Both the position numbers and the translations under genes were made by a program. Of a DNA stretch of 13,003 nt, positions 6,450 to 13,001 are shown piece after piece. The DNA is from Bacteroidetes bacterium QH_1_64_81 (GTDB taxonomy: Bacteria; Bacteroidota; Rhodothermia; Rhodothermales; Salinibacteraceae): contig PXSX01000104.1 in the NCBI GenBank assembly GCA_003022655.1, positions 1 to 13,003 on the forward strand. The letters run 5' to 3'. The notes below the pieces were generated by a model. The model made no database searches. It was not told the origin of the DNA and saw only the letters and a list, made by a program, of their open reading frames with translations. Position 1 is the first letter of the stretch. Each line of letters starts with the position of its first letter.

Positions 6450-7574
6450 GCCGGCGTCCACGGCCTGCTGGTCGTGGAAGAGTCGAATGTCGTCGGGCGG
6501 GAACTGGAACCAGATGGTCGCCCCTTCCGCTACTGCGTAATCGTGGGCCACGCGGGCCTTCACCTCCGCGTCCGTCTCCTCGGGGGTAATCGTGACGATT
6601 TGGAAGCCCCCCAGCATCTCCACCTGATCTACGGTTCCAGGAATGTAGGGGGAATCATTCTTCGGTTCCGCCGCCTGCACGGTCACCGAGTCCGGACGGA
6701 TGCCGATCTGGCACTCAGTCCAGGCGGAATCGATCGCGGGGCCGAGACTGGGGGAGAGGGCGATGTCGTGCGGGCCGAGCTGAACATGTGGGGACTCGTC
6801 GGCCTCCCCGTTCGCCGCGAGGGTGCAGTCGAGTAGATTCATGCCCGGGCTCCCGATGAAGTGCCCAATGAAAGTGTTCACGGGATTCCGGTACAGGTCC
6901 TCTCCCGTGTCGTACTGCACGAGCTCACCATCCCGCATGATGGCCACTTTTTCGGCGAAGGTCAGCGCCTCGTGCTGGTCGTGCGTTACGTAGAGGGCCG
7001 TGACATTGAACTCCTGCTGGGCCTCCTTCACGCGGCGGCGAATCGTGAGTTTGCGGGCGGGCTCCACGTCTGTCATCGGCTCGTCGAAGAGGATGGCGGA
7101 CGTGTCGGCCCGGATGATGCCCCGTCCGAGGGCCACCAGTTGATTGAGCTCGGGGCCGAGGTTGGCGGGACTGTCGTGCAGAATGTCGGTCAGTTCCAGC
7201 AACTCCGCGATGTCGTGGATGCGGTCCTCGATCTCGCTCTCCGAGACGCCGCCGTTCCGCAGCGGAAACGCGAGGTTGCCGTACACGTCCATCGACTCGT
7301 AAATCACGGGAAACTGGAAGACCTGAGCGATGTCCCGCTCGGCCGGGGGCTGTTCAGTCACGTCTTCCCCGTCGATGAGGATGGAACCCTTCGTAGGGGT
7401 GAGGAGCCCAGAGATAATTTGGAGGAGGGTGGTCTTCCCACACCCCGAGGGTCCGAGGAGCGCATTGGCGGTCCCGTCCTCCAGGGTCAAGTCTACGTGC
7501 TCGATGGCCACCGTCTCGTCTGGGGTGCCTTGATCGTAGACGTGCCGGATGTCACGGGCTTGAATCTCAGCCAT
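6447..7574 (-). CDS. glpT: Glycerol ABC transporter ATPase with degenerate signature motif (GlpT-like)
   Basis: This 375-residue ATPase is expected on the cytoplasmic face with the GlpS-like partner. It has Walker A GPSGCGKTT (41-49), Q-loop Q87 in VFQFPVIY, Walker B ending D164-E165, and an H-loop histidine at 198 (YVTHDQ). The ABC signature, normally LSGGQ, reads LGPELNQ (139-145) and lacks the Ser-Gly-Gly core. The D-loop (TDVEP) is also unusual. From memory the rhizobial GlpT signature is likewise altered, so this looks like a subfamily trait rather than gene decay. Residues from about 245 on form the TOBE-type regulatory domain, and GSPGMNLL marks the junction. The ATG at 7572-7574 is well placed for the first strand (AEIQARDIRHVY). 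It is separated from glpS by 216 bp containing a palindromic repeat. The name follows rhizobial usage, not the E. coli glycerol-3-phosphate antiporter. Confidence 0.88.
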   Translation of the reverse strand: MAEIQARDIRHVYDQGTPDETVAIEHVDLTLEDGTANALLGPSGCGKTTLLQIISGLLTPTKGSILIDGEDVTEQPPAERDIAQVFQFPVIYESMDVYGNLAFPLRNGGVSESEIEDRIHDIAELLELTDILHDSPANLGPELNQLVALGRGIIRADTSAILFDEPMTDVEPARKLTIRRRVKEAQQEFNVTALYVTHDQHEALTFAEKVAIMRDGELVQYDTGEDLYRNPVNTFIGHFIGSPGMNLLDCTLAANGEADESPHVQLGPHDIALSPSLGPAIDSAWTECQIGIRPDSVTVQAAEPKNDSPYIPGTVDQVEMLGGFQIVTITPEETDAEVKARVAHDYAVAEGATIWFQFPPDDIRLFHDQQAVDAG

Positions 7575-7595
7575 AAACTTGACGTCAACAACCTA

Positions 7596-7606
7596 TTACA
7601 GTGTAA
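7596..7606 (-). promoter_or_regulatory. Perfect 11-bp palindrome upstream of the glpT-like gene
   Basis: TTACAGTGTAA is a perfect 5+1+5 inverted repeat 21 bp upstream of the ATPase ATG, between it and repeat copy B. A related palindrome, TTGTTACAA, lies at 10718-10726 upstream of glpK. It could be an operator or part of a local promoter; one short palindrome is weak evidence. Confidence 0.3.
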
Positions 7607-7628
7607 AATCTGATTATGCTGGTAGGGC

Positions 7629-7762
7629 GCGTGATCTCAAAATCCCTGGCATGTCGTTCTGAGCAACGTCGAAGAACCTCCCCGAACACAGCGGCGTCTC
7701 CGGGGAGATTTCTCGACTTCGCTCGAAATGACGTGCCGCTCATTTGGATTTTGAGATCACGC
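7629..7762. repeat. 134-bp palindromic MITE-like repeat, copy B
   Basis: The 17-bp ends GCGTGATCTCAAAATCC (7629-7645) and GGATTTTGAGATCACGC (7746-7762) are perfect inverted repeats. The interior right arm (7703-7739) is nearly identical to copy A, and the left arm is a more diverged complement, so a transcript would fold into a long hairpin. It sits in the 216-bp gap between the two ATPase genes, starting 28 bp beyond the glpS stop. It has no coding content of its own. A non-autonomous element or a REP/BIME-like repeat are both possible readings. Confidence 0.85.
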
Positions 7763-7790
7763 CACTGCATCAAGAATGAGCTTTGACAAG

Positions 7791-8855
7791 CTACCAGGCC
7801 GAAGCCGTTTTTCCGAGCAGTCCGACGATGGCGAGTAGCAACGCCAGAGAAAAGCCGAGAACTGCATGTGGAGCCTTGAGCCAACGCATGGCAGGCACTT
7901 CTTTGGTTTGGACTGTCACGGGAGAAATAACCGTGTCCTCATCGGTGTCCGCGGGCGCCCCGTCGCCGCGCCCGACGAACGTCATGTCCTGAGGCCGAAA
8001 GCCGATGTTGTACTTCCGGTTGGAAGTAAGGGAGGGGAAGGAGCCCTCCAAGGTGCCGGCTGCGATGCGGGTTCCGTCGTTAAATTCGAAGATATGCTGG
8101 TTGCCCTCTTCGAGAAGGGTCGCCTCCAGGACATTCATGGGCGGTTCGCCGAGATACTCAGCGACCGGGAGGTATTCGGGGCGGAAGTAAATCTCGTCAC
8201 GGGGGGCATCCTGGATGATATTTCCGTCGTGCAGAAACCCGATGTGGGTCGACATGGCGAGCGCGTCGCCCGCTTGCGGGGTGGCGTAGACCACCGTCGT
8301 GTCCTGCTCGGAGAAGAGCCGCTCGAAGTCACTGCGGAGCTGCTCGCGCAGCTTGTAGTCGAGATTGGCCAGCGGCTCGTCCATGAAGAGGTAGTCCGGC
8401 TCCTTGATGAGGGCCCGCGAGATGGCCGTCCGCTGGGCCTCTCCGCCACTGACCTCTTCCGGAAGGTTCTCCAGGATGTGGCCGATCTGCAGCATCTCGG
8501 CGGTCTCTTCCACTCGCCGATTGATCTCCTCTTGGGAGTAGTTCTCGTCGCTCACCTCAAGGGGGGACGCGAGATTCTCACGGACGGTCAGCGACGGATA
8601 GTTGATGAACTCCTGGTAGACCATGCCTACGCTCCGATCCTGCACGGCCTCGCCGCCCATGTCCTGACCGTCATAGTAGACGTTCCCGGCGTCGGCGGAC
8701 TCGATCCCGGCCATGATTCGGAGGAGCGTCGTTTTGCCGGCTCCGGTGGGAGCCACGACGCTGAAGAAGGTTTGGTCGCGGATCTCCAGGTTGACCCCGT
8801 CGAGGACGTGCTCGGTCCCAAAGGACTTGCGAAGATTTTCGACACGGATACCCAT
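7791..8855 (-). CDS. glpS: Glycerol ABC transporter ATPase with C-terminal membrane helix (GlpS-like)
   Basis: This 354-residue ATPase pairs with the GlpT-like subunit. Numbered from the chosen ATG at 8853-8855, it has Walker A APTGAGKTT (35-43), Q-loop Q81 in MVYQEFINYPSLTV, signature VSGGE (135-139) and Walker B D159-E160 followed by PLANLD. The H-loop histidine is absent: YATPQ has proline at about 193 where YVTHD would be. The FINYP segment and the histidine loss agree with rhizobial GlpS as I recall it. A TOBE-like domain spans about 245-315. The last ~27 residues form a hydrophobic helix (VLGFSLALLLAIVGLL), unusual for a peripheral ATPase. An in-frame TTG at 8898-8900 would add 15 residues, but the ATG starts exactly at the conserved first strand (MGIRVENLRKSFG) and is preferred. 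It lies 99 bp after glpK. Confidence 0.87.
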   Translation of the reverse strand: MGIRVENLRKSFGTEHVLDGVNLEIRDQTFFSVVAPTGAGKTTLLRIMAGIESADAGNVYYDGQDMGGEAVQDRSVGMVYQEFINYPSLTVRENLASPLEVSDENYSQEEINRRVEETAEMLQIGHILENLPEEVSGGEAQRTAISRALIKEPDYLFMDEPLANLDYKLREQLRSDFERLFSEQDTTVVYATPQAGDALAMSTHIGFLHDGNIIQDAPRDEIYFRPEYLPVAEYLGEPPMNVLEATLLEEGNQHIFEFNDGTRIAAGTLEGSFPSLTSNRKYNIGFRPQDMTFVGRGDGAPADTDEDTVISPVTVQTKEVPAMRWLKAPHAVLGFSLALLLAIVGLLGKTASAW

Positions 8856-8954
8856 AGGGATGAAACGTCGAGATTCCTGAAAGGAGAGTCCCGGCGGCAA
8901 TGGGGGTATGGCCGCACAGGGGGAGCAGGGATCGATCTACGTCCCGGGAAAGGT

Positions 8955-10538
8955 CTAGGAGGCGGCGGTGGCTTCCTCGTCTACAGACTCCTGTTCAACC
9001 GCCGGGTCCTCAGAGTCACTCGGGTCCGGGACTTCGGCATCACTCGTATCGGGCTCCTCCCAGGCGCGGGCCCGATCCAGGGCCTTCGACCATCCCGCAC
9101 GGAAGTCGTCGACGCGGTCGGACGACATAGAGGGCGTGAACATCTCGTCGAGCGCCCACTGATCTTGGATTTCTGCCTGGCTGCTCCAGAAATCCACGGC
9201 AAGGCCCGCCAAGTACGCCGCCCCCAGGGCCGTGGTCTCCAGGATTTGTGGTCGCACCACAGGAATATCGAGGATGTCGGACTGGAATTGAAGGAGCAGG
9301 TCGTTGGCCGCGGCCCCGCCGTCGGCCCGGAGCTCCGTCGTTTCGATGCCGGAGTCGGCCTCCATCGCGTCGATGACGTCGGCCACCTGGTAGGCCATGC
9401 TCTCGATGGCGGCCCGGGCCAGGTGGCCCTGATTGGCCCCGCGCGTGAGACCGGCGATGGTGCCCCGGGCGTACTGATCCCAGTGGGGAGCGCCCAGGCC
9501 GGTGAAGGCCGGTACAAAGTATACCCCGCCATTGTCGTCGACCGAACGAGCCAATTTTTCGACCTCGGCGGAGTCCCGAATGATCTGCAGCTCGTCGCGG
9601 AGCCACTGCACGACCGCGCCCGCCACAAAGATGGAGCCTTCCAGGGCGTAGTAGGTGGTGCCGTTGACCTGGTACCCGATCGTGGTGAGCAGGTTATGAT
9701 CGGAGGTCACGGCCTTCTCGCCCGTGTTCTGCAGCATAAAGGCGCCGGTGCCGTACGTATTTTTTCCGAGCCCCGGCGTGGTGCACATCTGCCCGAAGAG
9801 GGCCGCCTGCTGGTCGCCCGCGATGCCCGAAATGGGAACTTCGGCGTCGAACGGCCCCACCTGCGTCTTTCCGTACACGGTACTGCTGTCCCGCACCTCG
9901 GGGAGCATAGGGCGGGGAATATCGAGGAGGTCGAGGAGTTCATCGTCCCACTGCCCCTCGTGGATGTTGTAGAGCAGGGTCCGGGACGCGTTGGTCGCGT
10001 CCGTGATGTGGCGCTTGCCGTCTGTCATGCGCCAGACGAGCCAGCTATCGACCGTGCCGAACGCGAGCTCACCGTTTTCGGCTCGTTGCCGGGCGCCGTC
10101 GACGTGGTCGAGCAGCCACTTGAGCTTCGTGCCCGAAAAATAGGCATCGATGATTAGTCCTGTCTTCCGCTGAAAGAGGTCCAGATGCCCGTCGTCTTTC
10201 AGGGTATCACAGATCCCAGAGGTGCGCCGGTCCTGCCACACGATGGCGTTGTGGATGGGCTTTCCCGTCTCCCGATCCCACACAATGGTCGTCTCCCGCT
10301 GGTTGGTGATTCCGATTGCAGCAAGATCTTCCGCATCCACGTTCGCGCGGCTCAGTGCCTCGGAGGCCGTGCCCATCTGGGTCGACCAAATCTCGTTAGC
10401 GTCGTGTTCGACCCACCCGGGCTCGGGGTAAATTTGTTCGAACTCCTTCTGGGCGACGGTTTGGACCCGGCCCCGGTGGTCGAAAAGAATGGACCGGGAG
10501 CTCGTCGTTCCCTGGTCTAATGCAAGGATGTACTGCAT
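8955..10538 (-). CDS. glpK: Glycerol kinase
   Basis: GlpK phosphorylates glycerol with ATP to sn-glycerol 3-phosphate, trapping it in the cell. The 527-residue FGGY-family protein has the N-terminal phosphate-binding motif [12 protein letters not shown] (5-16), the sugar-kinase stretch WQDRR (101-105), the catalytic aspartate within [15 protein letters not shown] (D242), and the C-terminal [11 protein letters not shown] segment (405-415). The ATG at 10536-10538 is chosen because the conserved strand begins at once; an upstream in-frame start would add 50 unrelated residues. The E. coli fructose-1,6-bisphosphate loop (GGTR type) is replaced by GPFDAEV, and no histidine of the Gram-positive PTS-phosphorylated type is present there, so neither known control is expected. 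A Glu/Asp/Ser-rich tail of about 30 residues (495-523) extends beyond the E. coli enzyme. As the first gene of the minus-strand cluster it is probably co-transcribed with glpS. Confidence 0.96.
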   Translation of the reverse strand: MQYILALDQGTTSSRSILFDHRGRVQTVAQKEFEQIYPEPGWVEHDANEIWSTQMGTASEALSRANVDAEDLAAIGITNQRETTIVWDRETGKPIHNAIVWQDRRTSGICDTLKDDGHLDLFQRKTGLIIDAYFSGTKLKWLLDHVDGARQRAENGELAFGTVDSWLVWRMTDGKRHITDATNASRTLLYNIHEGQWDDELLDLLDIPRPMLPEVRDSSTVYGKTQVGPFDAEVPISGIAGDQQAALFGQMCTTPGLGKNTYGTGAFMLQNTGEKAVTSDHNLLTTIGYQVNGTTYYALEGSIFVAGAVVQWLRDELQIIRDSAEVEKLARSVDDNGGVYFVPAFTGLGAPHWDQYARGTIAGLTRGANQGHLARAAIESMAYQVADVIDAMEADSGIETTELRADGGAAANDLLLQFQSDILDIPVVRPQILETTALGAAYLAGLAVDFWSSQAEIQDQWALDEMFTPSMSSDRVDDFRAGWSKALDRARAWEEPDTSDAEVPDPSDSEDPAVEQESVDEEATAAS

Positions 10539-10588
10539 GGTAGAGTGCGTCTCGGCGGAGATCAGTTCGTTGAAACGTCCCCGGGCCG

Positions 10589-10633
10589 CCGTCGGCGAAG
10601 ACCCGCGGTGGGGCGGGACACTGCTCCCGACGG
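10589..10633 (-). promoter_or_regulatory. Nested hairpin in the glpK leader
   Basis: CCGTCGG (10589-10595) pairs with CCGACGG (10627-10633), and within it CCCGC (10602-10606) pairs with GCGGG (10613-10617). It lies 51-95 bp upstream of the glpK ATG. No U-run follows. It may be a leader RNA structure, but similar pairing arises readily in GC-rich DNA. Confidence 0.3.
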
Positions 10634-10782
10634 AGGGCTGAAAGGGCTTCGATGTACGCAAAACGGCGAAATCGCGGACCCGCAGCACGGGACCTCGTCC
10701 CCATTTGTGCCTCTAAATTGTTACAACGGCAGTATAGGAAGCGCTTTTTTGAGTCGGTAGCATAATCTTCCGAGAAAATGCC

Positions 10783-10796
10783 TCCATCTTCCCAAA
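10783..10796 (-). promoter_or_regulatory. Shared upstream motif, copy 2 (glpK/araC intergenic)
   Basis: TCCATCTTCCCAAA on the plus strand is identical to 3744-3757 upstream of glpV and has the same orientation relative to the downstream minus-strand gene. It lies 245 bp upstream of the glpK ATG and 142 bp upstream of the regulator ATG. On the minus strand TTATGCT follows about 20 bp downstream and could serve as a -10-like element. It is a candidate binding site for the adjacent AraC-family protein. Confidence 0.5.
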
Positions 10797-10938
10797 CTGA
10801 CCTCGTTTTTGGCTTTTCTTCCTCTGAACGGGATATTTCCGAGCCGAAAGCCCTACAAGGTGCTCGCTGTTAGATCCTGAGGCTAGATCCGTCAGGTCTC
10901 TCAACGTTCACGACTGCACACATCCGCGTCCCCGGCCC

Positions 10939-11847
10939 ATGCCCAGGCCTCAGCGCCCGACCCAATACCGAAAGGGCTCGCAGTCACTGATTGAGTACCG
11001 ATCGGAGGTTGGGGGCGACGAGGCACTGCTTTCGTACTACGCTGTGGAGGAGCCCGTCCATTCGACGCCGCTCCGCGCACCGCACCTCACCTATTACGGC
11101 ATCGTGAACGGCCGGGCCGAGGTAGAGGTGGAGGAGGATGAGCTCTCCATTGGGTCCGGCGAGTCGCTGGTCGTTACGCCGCTGCAGACGATCACCGTAG
11201 ACTTTCCGGAGGCGGATGAGGTCCCCGTGCAATACGTCGTGCTCAAGATTGACCGGGAAAAGATACGAACGATTCTTGACCGAATCACCGAGTCGTCTCC
11301 CCGAGAGAAGATCAGTCGGGGCTGGAAGGCGCAAGAGCAGGTGTATTGCCGGATCGAGCGAGACGAGGGGATCTCGCAGGTGCTCCGCATGGTCGCATAT
11401 TTGTTCCGCGAGGATCCCCCCAACCGAGATCGGCTGATTGACCTGAATGCGATGGAGCTCATGATCCAGATGCTCGAGACCTCGTCCCGACCCTTGCTGG
11501 TCGGAGAGTTTTCCCGCACCACCTCAACCGGAGGACTTGCTGCGGCCGTCCAGTACATCGAGGACAATCTGGATCGACACATCTCGATCGACGAACTGGT
11601 GGAGGAGGCCTGCATGAGCAAGTCCAGCTTCTATCGGCACTTCAGCGACGAGTTTGACATGTCACCCCTGAAGTACATTACCCGGAAACGCGTCGTTCGG
11701 GCCTGCCAGTTGCTGGCCGATCCAGACAACACGGTCACCAGCGTGAGTCATGCCCTGGGCTTTAGCAGCACCAGCCACTTCATTGACATGTTTAAGGAGC
11801 ACGAAGGTGTGACGCCCAAGCAGTATCAACTTGATGTGACTGACTAA
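10939..11847 (+). CDS. AraC-family transcriptional regulator
   Basis: This 302-residue protein has an N-terminal beta-rich, cupin-like effector domain (about 20-105, including HLTYYGIVNGRAEVEVEEDEL), a linker of helices, and a C-terminal AraC/XylS DNA-binding domain (about 200-298). The latter has two helix-turn-helix units: SIDELVEEACMSKSSFYRHF (216-235) and VTSVSHALGFSSTSHFIDMF (266-285), followed by the family's closing GVTPKQY. Such regulators usually activate neighbouring catabolic genes on binding a small effector. Divergence from glpK makes glycerol or glycerol 3-phosphate response the natural hypothesis. Bacterial glycerol genes are more often controlled by GlpR-type repressors or antiterminators, so AraC control would be noteworthy. 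The ATG at 10939 has no Shine-Dalgarno; an ATG further in seems less likely, because the sequence before the effector domain is short. Confidence 0.9.
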   Translation: MPRPQRPTQYRKGSQSLIEYRSEVGGDEALLSYYAVEEPVHSTPLRAPHLTYYGIVNGRAEVEVEEDELSIGSGESLVVTPLQTITVDFPEADEVPVQYVVLKIDREKIRTILDRITESSPREKISRGWKAQEQVYCRIERDEGISQVLRMVAYLFREDPPNRDRLIDLNAMELMIQMLETSSRPLLVGEFSRTTSTGGLAAAVQYIEDNLDRHISIDELVEEACMSKSSFYRHFSDEFDMSPLKYITRKRVVRACQLLADPDNTVTSVSHALGFSSTSHFIDMFKEHEGVTPKQYQLDVTD

Positions 11848-11863
11848 CTTTACGATCTTCAAA

Positions 11864-11887
11864 AAGCCCTTCCGCGCCTGTCGGCTT
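11864..11887 (+). terminator. Weak hairpin after the AraC-family gene
   Basis: AAGCC (11864-11868) can pair with GGCTT (11883-11887), flanked by an A-run before and CTTCTT after. The stem is short and the loop 14 nt, so it may only partly terminate transcription. The gap to gpsA is 98 bp, so read-through into gpsA is possible. Confidence 0.25.
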
Positions 11888-11945
11888 CTTCACTGAAGGG
11901 AGGCGACGGTGCTCAATACTGAAATCACCTGGTTTCCTCTGACTT

Positions 11946-12971
11946 ATGTCTCCCATTACTCTCTTTGGATCCGGAAGCTGGGGCACCGCCCTTTCCGTTC
12001 ACCTGGCCTCGGCGGGGCGAGACGTGGTCCTCTGGGCCCGGCGTCCCGAGGTCGCGGAGGAAATTCGCCGGACGTCCCATAACCCGACATATCTGCCCGA
12101 GCTTCTCATTCCGTCGTCCGTCCACATCACGACCGACCTGCAGAAGGCCGCCGAGGCCTCTGACGTCTGGGGCATGGCCGTACCGTCACAGAAGTTACGA
12201 CAACGGGTGGAAGCGCTTCGCCCCCACGTGACCGAGGACGTGCGCCTGGTCGCGTTGTCTAAAGGAATCGAGAACGAGACCCTGCTGACGATGTCGCAGG
12301 TTCTGAATGACGTCCTTGAACGGGTGCCCCGGGAACAGATTGGCGCTCTCTACGGCCCGAGCCACGCGGAGGAGGTGGCCGAGGGGCGGCCGACGGCCAT
12401 CGTGGCGGCGGCCCCGGACGAAGAGGAGGCCCGGCACATCCAGAAGATTTTTATGACGGACCGCCTTCGCGTGTACGTGAACACCGACGTGCTCGGGGTG
12501 GAGATTGGGGGCTCCGCCAAGAACGTGCTCGCCATTGCCGCCGGCATCGCCGACGGTGTTAGCTACGGCGACAATGCCAAGGCGGCACTCGTTACGCGCG
12601 GTCTCGCCGAAATTCGCCGGCTCGGCCAGGCCCTCGGGGCCGACCCGCAAACCTTCGCCGGCCTGGCGGGCATCGGCGATCTGGTCGTTACCTGTATGAG
12701 CCGTCACAGCCGCAACCGGTACCTGGGGGAACAGATTAGCACCGGGAAAAGCCTCGACCAGGTGGTCAATGAGATGGAAATGGTGGCCGAAGGGGTGCGC
12801 ACGACTCGCTCGGTCTACAATCTCTCCAAGCATCATGGGGTAGAAATGCCCATTACGGAGGCGGTCCACGCAATCCTGTTCGATGACAAGAGCCCCCGGA
12901 AGATGGTGAAGCGGCTGATGACCCGGGCCGCCAAGCACGAGAACTGGCTCCCCGCCACGCTGGAACGGTAG
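11946..12971 (+). CDS. gpsA: NAD(P)-dependent glycerol-3-phosphate dehydrogenase
   Basis: GpsA interconverts dihydroxyacetone phosphate and sn-glycerol 3-phosphate in the cytoplasm. Its usual role is making glycerol 3-phosphate for membrane lipids. The 341-residue protein has the Rossmann dinucleotide motif FGSGSWGTAL (7-16), LSKGIE (104-109), YGPSHAEEVA (136-145), and the catalytic region EIGGSAKNV with lysine 192. GDNAKAALVTRGLAEI (208-223) and GLAGIGDLVVTC with downstream SRNR (239-258) follow. Length and motif order are normal for the family. The first glycine-rich loop has Ser where many members have Ala (GSGSWG versus GAGSWG), a conservative change. The ATG at 11946 starts directly at the first Rossmann strand. 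It follows the regulator gene on the same strand by 98 bp. With no glpD nearby it might also oxidise glycerol 3-phosphate made by GlpK, but that is speculation. Confidence 0.96.
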   Translation: MSPITLFGSGSWGTALSVHLASAGRDVVLWARRPEVAEEIRRTSHNPTYLPELLIPSSVHITTDLQKAAEASDVWGMAVPSQKLRQRVEALRPHVTEDVRLVALSKGIENETLLTMSQVLNDVLERVPREQIGALYGPSHAEEVAEGRPTAIVAAAPDEEEARHIQKIFMTDRLRVYVNTDVLGVEIGGSAKNVLAIAAGIADGVSYGDNAKAALVTRGLAEIRRLGQALGADPQTFAGLAGIGDLVVTCMSRHSRNRYLGEQISTGKSLDQVVNEMEMVAEGVRTTRSVYNLSKHHGVEMPITEAVHAILFDDKSPRKMVKRLMTRAAKHENWLPATLER

Positions 12972-12973
12972 TT

Positions 12974-13001
12974 GGGCCTGCACGCCTCCGTGCACCCGCC
13001 C
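12974..13001 (+). terminator. Hairpin after gpsA, likely terminator
   Basis: GCACG (12980-12984) pairs with CGTGC (12989-12993) around a CCTC loop, and GGGC (12974-12977) pairs with GCCC (12998-13001) across a small internal loop. It begins 3 bp after the gpsA stop. The window ends before any U-tract can be seen. Confidence 0.45.

Larger units (their letters stand above)
10539..10938. promoter_or_regulatory. Divergent control region between glpK and the AraC-family gene
   Basis: This 400-bp non-coding region must hold promoters for the minus-strand glycerol operon and the plus-strand regulator. It contains motif copy 2 (10783-10796), the palindrome TTGTTACAA (10718-10726) and a glpK leader hairpin (10589-10633). 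On the plus strand TTTG at 10808-10811 and TATTTCC at 10834-10840 weakly resemble a Bacteroidota -33/-7 promoter for the regulator gene. On the minus strand no convincing match to that promoter type was found. The AraC protein probably acts here. Confidence 0.55.

Noticed and set aside
8856..8900. Upstream TTG start for the GlpS-like ATPase
   Set aside because: It would use a rare start codon and add 15 non-conserved residues; the ATG at 8855 sits right at the first conserved strand.
7866..10157. Very long plus-strand open frame (763 residues) antisense to glpK and glpS
   Set aside because: It lies opposite strongly conserved genes, has no recognisable domain and a low-complexity Val/Gly/Arg composition, as expected for the antisense frame of GC-rich acidic genes.
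10539..10688. Extended glycerol kinase N-terminus (50 extra residues)
   Set aside because: The conserved fold begins at [12 protein letters not shown]. The extension is basic, unrelated to GlpK and overlaps the leader and control region.
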